A DNA stretch of 64,000 nucleotides from Opitutia bacterium UBA4506. Lineage in GTDB: Bacteria > Verrucomicrobiota > Verrucomicrobiia > Opitutales > Puniceicoccaceae. Within the stretch, counting starts at the first letter, position 1. The number at the start of each line of letters is the position of its first letter. The stretch is taken from assembly GCA_002388665.1 (NCBI GenBank), contig DGMY01000075.1:42501-106500 (forward strand), in the 5' to 3' direction. The translations under genes were made by a program, and so were the position numbers. The notes beneath the pieces are model-generated. The model made no database searches, was not told the DNA's origin, and worked only from the letters and a program-made list of their open reading frames with translations. Below, one piece after another: positions 27,281 through 36,606 of this stretch.

Positions 27281-27352
27281 TTCCTTAGTCCTCAATTTTC
27301 TTTGACGGATCGTAGAGTTGATCCGGGCGGCAAAAGGGGTTTCCTCTCCTCT

Positions 27353-28156
27353 ATGCCGGAACTCGCCGAAGTGGAATTTTACAAGCGCCAGTGGGAACCT
27401 GCTCTTGGACAGGGCGTGCGCGAGGTGATGATTCACCACGAGAATCGGGTCTTCCGTGATACTGACACGAGAGATCTAGCGGATCAGCTGCCCGGTCGAG
27501 AATTTCGGGGCGCCCGGGCCCATGGAAAGCAGATGCTCTTCACCTTTGAGAACGATGGGTGGCTAGGCGTTCATCTCGGGATGGCGGGAAAGCTGTTTCG
27601 CCACAAACCGGAGGCCTTCGTTCGCCACAAGCACGACCATCTAGTCATCGTACTCGAGTCGGACGTACTCGTGTTCCGAGACACACGGTATTTTGGAAAA
27701 ATCCTCTGGCACCGGCGCAACGGCGAACCCGATTGGTGGACCCAAAGTGGCCCCGATCTACTTTCCGAGGAGTTTACCGCGGCCCTCTTGGAGAAATTCT
27801 TGAGACAACGGAAACGCTCTCCGATCAAGAACGTCCTTCTCGATCAGCGCTTCTTTGCCGGAATCGGAAACTGGATGGCAGATGAAATTCTCTGGCGCGC
27901 GGAGATCCACCCCATGAAATTGGCGGGCTCACTCACATCAGACGAACGCGCTCGACTGTTTACCCACACCAGAGAAGTCTGCGCGGACGCCATGAGAGTC
28001 ATCGCACCCGACTGGTCCAACCCTCCCTCCAGCTGGCTTTTCCCGCACCGATGGAAAGATGGAGGGACCTGCCCACGAACCGGAACTCCTTTGCACCGGA
28101 TCCAAGTCGGCGGTCGAACCACATGCTACTCACCGGAGCGGCAGAGGATGAGCTGA
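27353..28156 (+). CDS. mutM: Formamidopyrimidine-DNA glycosylase-like protein with degenerate zinc finger
   Basis: 267-residue Fpg/Nei-family base-excision glycosylase. It begins MPELAEVE, keeping the catalytic Pro/Glu pair (P1 after Met removal, then Glu), with K in ARAHGKQMLFTF and the helix-two-turn-helix region (IKNVLLDQRFFAGIGNWMADEILW). The C-terminal zinc finger is altered: it reads CPRTGTPLHRIQVGG then RTTCYSPERQ, so of the four expected cysteines only the first is in place. The conserved finger Arg is kept. This resembles zincless-finger variants. An open frame continues 409 codons upstream but overlaps efp and another gene on the other strand, so the ATG at 27353 is used. Confidence 0.88.
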   Translation: MPELAEVEFYKRQWEPALGQGVREVMIHHENRVFRDTDTRDLADQLPGREFRGARAHGKQMLFTFENDGWLGVHLGMAGKLFRHKPEAFVRHKHDHLVIVLESDVLVFRDTRYFGKILWHRRNGEPDWWTQSGPDLLSEEFTAALLEKFLRQRKRSPIKNVLLDQRFFAGIGNWMADEILWRAEIHPMKLAGSLTSDERARLFTHTREVCADAMRVIAPDWSNPPSSWLFPHRWKDGGTCPRTGTPLHRIQVGGRTTCYSPERQRMS

Positions 28157-28201
28157 TCGATGCGTCAAGGCACTCTCCGAATGGAGTTTTGCCGAAAATA
28201 C

Positions 28202-29401
28202 TCAGCCCAAACGATCCCGGAACGTCTCGTAGCCGTATCGTTTAGCCACCTCGAGAGATCCACTCTCACGCAGGACTGCGATCGACGGAAGCTGGATACC
28301 ATTGAACGTCGTATTCTTGACCATCGTATAGTGCCCCATGTCGCCAAAAACGAGCCGATCCCCGGCCTTCAATGGTTCATCGAACGAATATTCACCGATG
28401 ACATCCCCCGCCAAGCAGGTCAGCCCGCCCAGACGGTAGGTGTAAGGCTTTTCACCCGGAAGACTCGCCCCATAGATCTCGGCCCGATACGGCATCTCCA
28501 GCACATCGGGCATGTGAGCCGTGGCGGACGTATCGAGAATGGCGATCTGACCATCGTTCTCGATAATATCCAGAACGGTCGAGACGAGAACACCGGTGTT
28601 TAACCCGAAAGCTTCACCCGGCTCCAAATAAACCGTGAGCCCGGTTCTCTCGCGAAAATCCCGCACAACGCGAACCAACCGATCCACATCGTAATCGTCG
28701 CGGGTGATATGATGTCCTCCCCCGAAGTTCACCCAACTCAAGCTGGGGAAACACCATGCGAACTTCTCAACAAAGACCGCCAACGTGCGCTCCAGTGCAT
28801 CAGAATTGTGTTCACAGAGAGTGTGAAAATGCAGTCCCGCGATACCATCCAGATCCGCTTCCGACAAATCTTCTGCTCGGATCCCCATCCGCGACCCGGG
28901 TGCGCACGGATCATAGAGTGGCGTGTGCCCCTCCGAATGCTCTGGGTTAACCCGCAGACCAAAATCGATCGAACTCCTACGGTCACGGACCACATCCAGC
29001 CATCGATTTCGCTGAGAGATCGAATTAAAGACGACATGATCGACCAGCGGAATCGAAACCTCGAAATCCTCTTCACGATAGGCCGGAGCGAATAAATGAA
29101 CCTCGCCGCCCACCTCTTCCCTGGCCAAACGAGCCTCATGGGGAGAGCTCGCACAGGCGCCATCAACGTATTGGCACACCTGCGACAACAGAGGACGGCA
29201 GGCGAACCCCTTCAGAGCCAAAAGAACTTTCGCCCCACTCGCCTCCTTGACCTGCCGCATGGTTTCGAGATTCTTCCGAAACGCCCGCTCAACCATCACA
29301 TAGGACGGGCTGTCGCTCTCGGACAGAATCTGCTGCAGCTCGGACTCTGCAGGGAACTGAATCGAGAGTTCGCTCAAACTGGTAGCTCCACACGGGTCCA
29401 C
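28202..29401 (-). CDS. nspC: Carboxynorspermidine/carboxyspermidine decarboxylase
   Basis: PLP decarboxylase (alanine-racemase fold) that makes norspermidine or spermidine from the carboxylated intermediate. The 399-residue protein has the PLP lysine in LLALKGFACRPLL, the family HEARLA segment, GLHFHTLCEHNSD, NFGGGHHITRDDYD, YLEPGEAFG and the C-terminal GDMGHYTMVKNTTFNG. The start is a GTG at 29401. It overlaps the upstream CANSDH gene by 28 bases, so the two enzymes of this step are translationally coupled. The substrate (nor- or spermidine form) depends on the diamine present. Confidence 0.95.
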   Translation of the reverse strand: MDPCGATSLSELSIQFPAESELQQILSESDSPSYVMVERAFRKNLETMRQVKEASGAKVLLALKGFACRPLLSQVCQYVDGACASSPHEARLAREEVGGEVHLFAPAYREEDFEVSIPLVDHVVFNSISQRNRWLDVVRDRRSSIDFGLRVNPEHSEGHTPLYDPCAPGSRMGIRAEDLSEADLDGIAGLHFHTLCEHNSDALERTLAVFVEKFAWCFPSLSWVNFGGGHHITRDDYDVDRLVRVVRDFRERTGLTVYLEPGEAFGLNTGVLVSTVLDIIENDGQIAILDTSATAHMPDVLEMPYRAEIYGASLPGEKPYTYRLGGLTCLAGDVIGEYSFDEPLKAGDRLVFGDMGHYTMVKNTTFNGIQLPSIAVLRESGSLEVAKRYGYETFRDRLG

Positions 29402-30558
29402 GGGAGACCGTACTGGTTGAGAGCATCCATAAATGGATCCGGATCGAGCTGCTCCATATTAAAGACCCCCTGCCCCGACCAGTTGCCCGTCATCATCATC
29501 TTCGCCCCGATCATGGCGGGAACGCCAGTCGTATACGAAATCGCCTGAGACTTCACCTCCGCGTAGCAGTCTTCATGATTACAGATATTGTAAACGTAGA
29601 CCTTCTTCCGCTTGCCGTCCTTCACACCCTCAGCGATGCAACCGATGCAAGTACGACCCTTGGTCTTCGGCCCCAAACTTGCCGGGTCCGGAAGAACCGC
29701 CTTCAAAAACTGCAACGGGATGATCGACTGGCCCTCATACTCGACAGGATCGATCCGAGTCATGCCGACATTCTGCAACACTTCCAAATGCTTCAGATAG
29801 TTCTCGGAGAAAGTCATCCAAAAGCGCGCGCTCCTGAGTCCCGGAATGTTCTTCGTCAACGATTCCAGCTCTTCGTGATACATCCGGTAGATGTTCATCG
29901 GCCCAATCCCTTCCGGGAAGTCGAAAGACTGGCTCGTCGAGAGGGCGGGCGACTCGACCCATTCTCCGTTCTCGAAATGGCGGCAGGGGGCGGTTACCTC
30001 ACGGATATTAATTTCCGGATTAAAGTTGGTGGCAAAAGGCATCCCATGATTGCCGGCATTGGCATCAATAATATCCAGCTCATGGATCTCATCAAAATCG
30101 TGCTTCGCCAACCACGCGGTAAACACGTTGGTCACGCCCGGATCGAACCCCGAACCCAGAAGGGCCATGAGTCCCTTCTCCTTAAAGCGATCCTGATAGG
30201 CCCATTGCCATGAGTACTCAAACTTAGCGGTTTCCGGCGGCTCATAATTAGCCGTATCCAGATAGTGGACACCCGCATTGAGGCAGGCATCCATAATCGA
30301 CAAGTCCTGATACGGCAGGGCGACATTGATCACCAAATCCGGTTTCTCTTTCTCAAGAAACTGGCTCAACGCCGGAACGTCGTCGGCATCGATCTGAGCC
30401 GTTCGGATCTCGCGATCAATCTGCGAGGCAATCGCCTGGCATTTTGATTCTGTGCGACTGGCCAGAACGATTTCCTCAAAAACTTCGGGAACTTGCGCGC
30501 ATTTGTGAGCGACAACGCCGCCCACTCCACCCGCACCAATGATGATCACTTTTGCCAT
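29374..30558 (-). CDS. Carboxynorspermidine synthase (saccharopine dehydrogenase-like)
   Basis: Condenses L-aspartate-beta-semialdehyde with a diamine (1,3-diaminopropane or putrescine) to carboxynorspermidine or carboxyspermidine, using NADPH. The 394-residue protein begins with a Rossmann motif (VIIIGAGGVGGVVAHKCAQ) and continues with blocks of the LYS1-like family, such as LALPYQDLSIMDACLNAG and GSGFDPGVTNVFTAWLAKH. A GTCIGCI-like cysteine pair (RTCIGCIAEG) lies in the second half. It lies between speA and nspC, consistent with one operon for the alternative polyamine route. Confidence 0.93.
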   Translation of the reverse strand: MAKVIIIGAGGVGGVVAHKCAQVPEVFEEIVLASRTESKCQAIASQIDREIRTAQIDADDVPALSQFLEKEKPDLVINVALPYQDLSIMDACLNAGVHYLDTANYEPPETAKFEYSWQWAYQDRFKEKGLMALLGSGFDPGVTNVFTAWLAKHDFDEIHELDIIDANAGNHGMPFATNFNPEINIREVTAPCRHFENGEWVESPALSTSQSFDFPEGIGPMNIYRMYHEELESLTKNIPGLRSARFWMTFSENYLKHLEVLQNVGMTRIDPVEYEGQSIIPLQFLKAVLPDPASLGPKTKGRTCIGCIAEGVKDGKRKKVYVYNICNHEDCYAEVKSQAISYTTGVPAMIGAKMMMTGNWSGQGVFNMEQLDPDPFMDALNQYGLPWTRVELPV

Positions 30559-30610
30559 AAAAAACCGCTATCAGTTTATAGTTGAATCGCAAGAGGAAGA
30601 ATCGAACAAA

Positions 30611-32542
30611 TCACTCCTCGAAATAGGTATACCCCCGAAGAGTCTCCTCAAAGGTTTTCACAATGGACCGGCGCTCATCCACATCGATATCTCCTGACCG
30701 AACCGCCCGCTCGACGGAGGCACGGAACCGCGCGGAGACCTGCTTGGGATCGTACTCCACGTAAGAGAGGACATCGGCGATCGCATCGCCCTCGATCTCT
30801 CGATCGACCTCAAAATCTCCGTCCTCCCCCATCCGCACGCTGACCACATGGGTATCGCCGAGAAGGTTATGGAGATCGCCCAAGGTCTCTTGATAGGCGC
30901 CCACGAGGAAGACGCCCAGCAAGTACTTTTCCCCCTCTCGCAGATCGTGAACCGCCAAAGTCCTGCGGATCCGGCCCGACTCAACAAACCGGTCGACCTT
31001 GCCGTCACAATCGCAAGTGATATCGGAAAGAATGGCGCGCCTCATCGGCTCCTCATTCAATCGTTCAATCGGCACAACGGGAAAGACCTGATCAATCGCC
31101 CAGGCATCGGGAAGAGACTGGAACAAGCTAAAGTTGCCGTAATAGATATCGGCGAGGAAGGACTCCAATCCCAATAGTTCCTCCGGTGGCTCCTCGATCT
31201 GAGAACAGAGCTTCCAGATCTTTGCCAGGTTATCCCAGAAAATTTTCTCTCCCAAACTGCGTTCCCGCAGCCCCATGGCGCCCGCCTGGAAGTGTTGCCG
31301 GATCTCGTCGCGGTAGAAAAAAGCGTCGTTGTAGCACTCTTGCAGATTCTCCTCGCAGAGACTGTGTCCAACCGCCAATGAGTTCCGGATCAGGTAATGC
31401 GAATTCTCGGGGACCTCAGACTCATCGAGCTCTGGCTCAAATCGATTTACGTCGAGCACGTCGACCAGCAAAACGGAATAGTAGGCAACTGTCGCCCGGC
31501 CCGATTCCGAGACGATGGTGGGATGCTTCACATCGCATAAATCCATCTGCCCCTTCACCGTCTCGACTACGTCACGACAGTATTCCTCAATCGTATAATT
31601 CCGGCTGCCTCCGCTCTTGGACTGGGAACCCTCGTAGTCGATCGCAAGCCCTCCCCCGATATCGAGAGTGCCCATCGGGGCTCCCTCGTGAATCAATCCG
31701 ACATACACGCGGCAGGCCTCTGTAAGGGCCGTACGAACATCGCGGATATCGGGAATCTGTGAACCGAGATGATAATGCAACAGTTGCAGGCAATCGAGAT
31801 AGCCCTCCTCCCGGAACTGGTCTACGCAGTCCATCAGCTGCCCCGCGTTGAGCCCGAAAACACTGCGATCGCCGCCCGAATCTTTCCAGTGACCACTGCC
31901 ACAGGACGAAAGGCGCACCCGCACACCGACCTTGGGGCGAATACCCAGCCGCTTCGCCGTCTCGATGATCAATTTCACCTCAATGGGTGTTTCGATTACA
32001 AAGACGCAATCAATCCCGATCCGCCGTGCATACAAACCCAGCTCGATGAAGCGTTCATCCTTGTAGCCATTGCAAATCAGCAAATCGCCGGGGTTCTTCA
32101 AATAGGCCAGCGCAGCAATCAGCTCTGCCTTACTCCCGGCCTCCAGCCCATGCCCGTAGCGAGCGCCGTAGGTGCAGACCTCATCGACAACCTGCTCTTG
32201 CTGGTTGACCTTGATGGGGTAAACCCCGCGATATTTGCCTTCATATCCGTACTCCTCAATCGCCTCACCAAAACCACGGTTCAAATCGTGAATCTGGCGG
32301 TCGAGCAGCTCGGGAAAACGTAGCAGTACCGGCATCGAGATCCCCCGTTTCCGCAACCCATCCACAATGCGCGGTAGCGATAGTCGGGACGCCTCCTCAA
32401 TCCCCTTTGGGCACAGTTCAACCTCTCCAGCTGAAGACACATCGAAATAGCCACCACTCCACTCGCGAACACCGTAGAGCGCAGCCGCGTCTTCAGATGT
32501 CCAAGCCGATGGGGAGGGTTGAGGGGAATCAGGAGTTTTCAC
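30611..32542 (-). CDS. speA: Biosynthetic arginine decarboxylase
   Basis: PLP enzyme converting arginine to agmatine. The 643-residue protein matches SpeA in length and pattern: PLP lysine in GVYPIKVNQQEQVV, the EAGSKAELIAAL block, HYHLGSQIPDI, TLDIGGGLAIDYEG, VSESGRATVAYYSVLLV and the C-terminal region with ITCDCDGKVDRFV. The start codon is GTG at 32542. It precedes CANSDH and nspC, 52 bases away, suggesting that agmatine-derived putrescine feeds the next steps. No agmatine-processing enzyme is in the window. Confidence 0.95.
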   Translation of the reverse strand: MKTPDSPQPSPSAWTSEDAAALYGVREWSGGYFDVSSAGEVELCPKGIEEASRLSLPRIVDGLRKRGISMPVLLRFPELLDRQIHDLNRGFGEAIEEYGYEGKYRGVYPIKVNQQEQVVDEVCTYGARYGHGLEAGSKAELIAALAYLKNPGDLLICNGYKDERFIELGLYARRIGIDCVFVIETPIEVKLIIETAKRLGIRPKVGVRVRLSSCGSGHWKDSGGDRSVFGLNAGQLMDCVDQFREEGYLDCLQLLHYHLGSQIPDIRDVRTALTEACRVYVGLIHEGAPMGTLDIGGGLAIDYEGSQSKSGGSRNYTIEEYCRDVVETVKGQMDLCDVKHPTIVSESGRATVAYYSVLLVDVLDVNRFEPELDESEVPENSHYLIRNSLAVGHSLCEENLQECYNDAFFYRDEIRQHFQAGAMGLRERSLGEKIFWDNLAKIWKLCSQIEEPPEELLGLESFLADIYYGNFSLFQSLPDAWAIDQVFPVVPIERLNEEPMRRAILSDITCDCDGKVDRFVESGRIRRTLAVHDLREGEKYLLGVFLVGAYQETLGDLHNLLGDTHVVSVRMGEDGDFEVDREIEGDAIADVLSYVEYDPKQVSARFRASVERAVRSGDIDVDERRSIVKTFEETLRGYTYFEE

Positions 32543-32696
32543 GCGCTAACGTGAATGACAAAGTGACCGGTTTCGCAAGTGCTAAGAACGAATTTTCGAA
32601 TGCTATTTCCAATCGTAAAATCAGCGCATAGACGCTGACAGTTGAACTGATCGTTCCCTTGACGGATATTTGGCGAATCCAAGGGAAATCGCGCCC

Positions 32697-33659
32697 CTAC
32701 TCCGCCAAGCCCGGTAGGTTCACCGCAACCTGAATCCACAGTGGCGTAGTCACTACCGACAGGAGCATAGTCGAGACCACGACCCGCACCGCCACATCCT
32801 GTCGCCCCCCATAAAAACCGGTTACCACGACCGGAAACAGGCCTGCGGGCATGGCAGCTTGAATCGCCACCACCCGCTTCAATTCCACCGGTAACGGCAA
32901 GAACCACGCAGCGACTAGAAAGAGAACCGGCAATAATGCGAGGCGGATCACGCACGCCCCAGCGACCACCTCCCAACCGGAACGGAAGGCAGAGGAATTC
33001 AACAGCCCTCCGATCGCGCACCCCGCAAGAATGATTCCGAGCGGAACTGAAATCGAAGCGATGTACTCCAAAAACCGTTCCAACACCTGCGGCATCGCTT
33101 GGTAAGTTCCCGTGTAGTTGAGAACCAGAGCCACGACCAACGCCACCAGCGGTGGGTTCACAATCTTGCGGAAGCCCTCTCGGTTGAACACCCCCTGCAG
33201 GATCAAGACCCCTACCGTCCAAAAGGCCAGGTCCACCCCCACATTATGGACGAAGAGGATGGCAAGCGTCCCGTCGTGCTGTCCATAGAACGCGAGAACC
33301 AGCGGTACCGGGAGAAAGGCGTAATTGTAGATCCCGTTGCTAAAAGCAAATGCCCGTCGCCCCTTGCCCTTCTGGATACGAAACAAAGGAGCGAGCCACC
33401 ACGTTACCGCAAATCCGAGTACAATCGTCAGGAAGCCAGTCACAATTGAGACGACCACCAGCCCGACATTCGTCACCTCGGGAGCCGGGCCGACCGAAGT
33501 CAGGATCAGTGCCGGATAGAACACCGTCACGATGACCCTCATCAACGGGCTCTCGGCCTCCTGCGGGAGCAGTTTGCTCCTGCGAAGGAACATCCCCAAC
33601 CCGACAAGGAAAAACACGGGGAGAGTTACCCCGAGGATTCCAAAAAACGAGCCGGACAT
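32697..33659 (-). CDS. AEC (auxin efflux carrier) family transporter
   Basis: 320-residue integral membrane protein with about ten hydrophobic segments, typical of the AEC family (PF03547): MFLRRSKLLPQEAE near the N terminus, an SNGIYNYAFLPVPLVLAFYG segment and the AIQAAMPAGLFPVVVTGFYGG block. Members export organic acids, amino acids or sulfur compounds. Position between cysN and speA could hint at sulfur or amine substrates, but that is speculation. Confidence 0.88.
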   Translation of the reverse strand: MSGSFFGILGVTLPVFFLVGLGMFLRRSKLLPQEAESPLMRVIVTVFYPALILTSVGPAPEVTNVGLVVVSIVTGFLTIVLGFAVTWWLAPLFRIQKGKGRRAFAFSNGIYNYAFLPVPLVLAFYGQHDGTLAILFVHNVGVDLAFWTVGVLILQGVFNREGFRKIVNPPLVALVVALVLNYTGTYQAMPQVLERFLEYIASISVPLGIILAGCAIGGLLNSSAFRSGWEVVAGACVIRLALLPVLFLVAAWFLPLPVELKRVVAIQAAMPAGLFPVVVTGFYGGRQDVAVRVVVSTMLLSVVTTPLWIQVAVNLPGLAE

Positions 33660-33695
33660 GTGAGTCCTCTGTAGCTTTGGGAATTACCCCTCCGA

Positions 33696-34970
33696 CTAGC
33701 GGATCATCCCAGCGGCAACGGTCTTATTCGAAAACGCATCCACAAGTACGAAACTTCCGGTCTGGCGATTTTTCGCATAAGAATCGAAGAACAACGGCTC
33801 GGAGGTGCGCAACTGCACCCGGGCGATATCGTTCATACCGATGGTCAAATCCGACTCAATCTTGTGCAAGTTATTGATATCCATCTTGTACTGAATACCC
33901 TTAACCATTGCCTTAGCAGTCTTCGTGGTATGGCGGATGATGTATTTCCCGCGCGGTTGAAGCGTGTGGTCCGACGAGAACCAGCAAATCATCGCGTCAA
34001 TATCCTGACTGACCTTCGGCTGATTGTTCGGCTTCACGATCATATCGCCCCGGCTGATATCGATCTCGTCCTCGAGACGAATCGCTACCGACATGGGTGA
34101 AAAGGCCTCTTCCACCTCTTCTTCAAAACGATCGATGGATCGAATCTTGGAGGAGAATCCCGACGGAAGAACCGTCACCTCGTCACCAGGCTTGAATACG
34201 CCACCAGCCACACGACCGGCATAGCCGCGATAATCGTGATACTTCTCGGAGTGCGGACGGGTTACCCATTGTACGGGGAATCGCGCATCCACATGATTCG
34301 CATCCGATCCGACATAAACAGTCTCCAAGTGGTAGAGGAGCGGTGAGCCACCATACCACGGCATATTCTCGGAGCGGTTGACCACATTATCCCCGTGCAG
34401 TGCGCTGATCGGGATGAAGGTCATCTCCTTAATATCCAACCGCGAAGCAAAATCAGTAAACTGCTTAACAATCTCGTTGTAGCGGTCTTCCGAATAGTCC
34501 ACCAAGTCCATCTTGTTGATGCAGAGGACTACGTGCTCGATGCGGAGAAGCGAAGCGATGAAAGAGTGCCGGCAAGTCTGCTCGATGACACCCTTCCGTG
34601 CGTCGATCAAGATGATCGCGAGATTGGCCGTTGAAGCACCAGTCACCATATTCCGGGTGTACTGGATGTGCCCCGGAGTATCCGCGATAATGAACTTGCG
34701 CTTGGGCGTAGCGAAATAACGGTAGGCCACATCAATCGTGATCCCCTGTTCTCGCTCGGCTCGTAGACCGTCGGTCAACAAGGCAAGATTCACGTTGGCG
34801 TCGCCGCGCTGCTGACTGCTGCGCTCAATCGCTTCCAACTGGTCTTCAAAGATCGTCTTCGTGTCGTACATGAGCCGCCCGATGAGCGTACTCTTTCCAT
34901 CATCAACACTCCCTGCAGTCGTAAACCGCAGGAGATCCATATCCATGTATCCGTCGTCAGTAGACATCAA
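33696..34970 (-). CDS. cysN: Sulfate adenylyltransferase subunit 1 (CysN)
   Basis: GTPase subunit of ATP sulfurylase, which makes APS. The 424-residue protein resembles EF-Tu: P-loop AGSVDDGKSTLIGRL, DTPGHIQYTRNMVTGAS, NKMDLVDYSED, and later domains with NQPKVSQDIDAMICWFS. It is shorter than the ~475 residues of E. coli CysN, and it is not fused to an APS kinase (cysC is separate). The start overlaps the cysD stop (ATGA), showing tight coupling. Confidence 0.95.
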   Translation of the reverse strand: MMSTDDGYMDMDLLRFTTAGSVDDGKSTLIGRLMYDTKTIFEDQLEAIERSSQQRGDANVNLALLTDGLRAEREQGITIDVAYRYFATPKRKFIIADTPGHIQYTRNMVTGASTANLAIILIDARKGVIEQTCRHSFIASLLRIEHVVLCINKMDLVDYSEDRYNEIVKQFTDFASRLDIKEMTFIPISALHGDNVVNRSENMPWYGGSPLLYHLETVYVGSDANHVDARFPVQWVTRPHSEKYHDYRGYAGRVAGGVFKPGDEVTVLPSGFSSKIRSIDRFEEEVEEAFSPMSVAIRLEDEIDISRGDMIVKPNNQPKVSQDIDAMICWFSSDHTLQPRGKYIIRHTTKTAKAMVKGIQYKMDINNLHKIESDLTIGMNDIARVQLRTSEPLFFDSYAKNRQTGSFVLVDAFSNKTVAAGMIR

Positions 34971-35875
34971 AAATATCCTTCTTTTTTCCGGTCTTCCATT
35001 GCCGATTCCGAACGCTTGTCGTCCGCACGGCCACCGCGCTCGGTCTGGCGAGCGGAAGCGACCTCCTCGATGATCTTTTCCAAACTATCTGCCGTTGATT
35101 CGACAGCACCCGTGCAGGTCGCGTCGCCAACAGTACGGAAGCGAACGATCCGCTTCTCGGCTTTTTCTCCCTCCATGAGAGTCAGAAACTCACCGTTGTC
35201 GAGAAGAACACCATCCCGCTCAATCACCTCACGCTCGTGGGAGAAGTAGATCGAAGGGATCGGAATCTCCTCGCGGAGGATGTACTGCCAAACGTCCATC
35301 TCCGTCCAGTTGGAGAGCGGGAAGACCCGGAAGTGCTCACCCTGAGACTTACGGGCGTTGAACAGATTCCACAGCTCTGGCCGTTGATTCTTGGGATCCC
35401 ACTGGCCGAACTCATCGCGATGGGAAAAGAAGCGCTCCTTGGCGCGAGCCTTTTCCTCATCCCGGCGAGCACCACCTACGGCGGCGTCAAAACGGTTTTC
35501 CTCGATCGCATCGAGCAGAGTCACCGTCTGCAGCGCATTACGGCTGGCATTCGGTCCCTTTTCTTCGACTGCTCGACCTTGGTCAATCGAGTCCTGAACC
35601 GAGGCAACGATGAGCTCGCCCCCGATGTCCTCGATGAATTGATCGCGAAACTCGATGGTTTCTTTAAAATTGTGACCGGTATCGACGTGCATGAACGGCA
35701 TAGGAGGCCGCGCAGGCCAGAACGCTTTTTGCGCCAGGCGTGCTACTACGATCGAATCTTTACCTCCCGAAAAGAGGATAACCGGCCGCTCGAACTGGGC
35801 CGCTGTTTCGCGGAGGATAAAAATCGCCTCCGACTCCAGCTGCTCCAAATGACGGATCTTGTATGAGACACTCAT
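34967..35875 (-). CDS. cysD: Sulfate adenylyltransferase subunit 2 (CysD)
   Basis: Catalytic PP-loop ATPase subunit of ATP sulfurylase. The 302-residue protein has the PP-loop SGGKDSIVVARLA, FMHVDTGHNFKETIEFRD, GGARRDEEKARAKERFFS, the LSNWTEMDVWQYI block and a C-terminal FRTVGDATCTGAVES segment. It precedes cysN and follows cysC by a 113-base gap that holds a small GGGC-gatt-GCCC hairpin. Confidence 0.96.
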   Translation of the reverse strand: MSVSYKIRHLEQLESEAIFILRETAAQFERPVILFSGGKDSIVVARLAQKAFWPARPPMPFMHVDTGHNFKETIEFRDQFIEDIGGELIVASVQDSIDQGRAVEEKGPNASRNALQTVTLLDAIEENRFDAAVGGARRDEEKARAKERFFSHRDEFGQWDPKNQRPELWNLFNARKSQGEHFRVFPLSNWTEMDVWQYILREEIPIPSIYFSHEREVIERDGVLLDNGEFLTLMEGEKAEKRIVRFRTVGDATCTGAVESTADSLEKIIEEVASARQTERGGRADDKRSESAMEDRKKEGYF

Positions 35876-35988
35876 GAAAAGGCGAAGACAACCAGATCAA
35901 CCCACGAGGGGAAAGGAAAAAAGGATGTAAAGAGAAAACCGCCGATTCCAGAAGGGCGATTGCCCAGTATCCAACCCGCGGCCGAGCT

Positions 35989-36597
35989 CTATTTTTCGAT
36001 CCGAATGCGATCCAAAATCACGGCCGACAATGCGCGCGCGGAGTCCTCGGCCGATTCGCTTTCGGTATCGAGCACGAGGGCCCGATCCCCTACCGGCTCC
36101 TCAAAACCCGAATCTTTTCCGGTAAACTGCTTCACCCCACCCTGAGCGGCTTTGGCGTAGAGTCCCTTCACATCGCGGCGGGCACATTCCGCGAAGGACG
36201 CTTTGACGTAGACCTCGAGAAAATCATCCTCACCCACGATCTCGCGAGCCATCTCACGCAATTCCCGCTTCGGGGTGATGAAGGAAGCGATGGTGACGAC
36301 ACCCGCATCCTTGAAGAGTCGGGCCACCTCCGAAATGCGGCGAATATTCTCCAATCGATCCTCATCGGAGAATCCCAGGTTCTGGTTCAACCCGCTCCGA
36401 ATATTGTCTCCGTCGAGAATCTGGGTCATGAAACCCTCGGCGTGCAACGCCCGCTCAACCAAGTTGGCCACGGTACTCTTGCCCGACCCGGAAAGGCCAT
36501 AGAGCCAAACCACCAGCGATTTTTGCCCCAGAAGTTTTTCTTTATCCCCCCGTCCCAACAGACGGTCGAAAACCGGATGAATGTTATCCTGGCTCAT
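35989..36597 (-). CDS. cysC: Adenylylsulfate kinase
   Basis: Phosphorylates APS to PAPS. The 202-residue protein contains the P-loop YGLSGSGKSTVANLVERAL, LDGDNIRSGLNQNLGFS, the FITPKRELREMAREIVG region and VKASFAECARRDVKGLYAKA. Its start lies 9 bases after the pyrG stop, so the gene is probably expressed from the pyrG promoter. Together with cysD and cysN it completes sulfate activation; no PAPS reductase or sulfite reductase gene is in the window. Confidence 0.95.
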   Translation of the reverse strand: MSQDNIHPVFDRLLGRGDKEKLLGQKSLVVWLYGLSGSGKSTVANLVERALHAEGFMTQILDGDNIRSGLNQNLGFSDEDRLENIRRISEVARLFKDAGVVTIASFITPKRELREMAREIVGEDDFLEVYVKASFAECARRDVKGLYAKAAQGGVKQFTGKDSGFEEPVGDRALVLDTESESAEDSARALSAVILDRIRIEK

Positions 36598-36606
36598 GGT
36601 CTTGTC

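Noticed and set aside
26126..27352. A 409-codon upstream extension of the mutM frame
   Set aside because: It is antisense to efp and a conserved hypothetical gene; its residues do not look like a protein family and the MPELAEVE start at 27353 is decisive.
32539..33222. 227-codon minus-strand frame over the AEC gene and the gap next to it
   Set aside because: Overlaps the AEC transporter in another frame; Gly/Arg-rich composition typical of a shadow frame.
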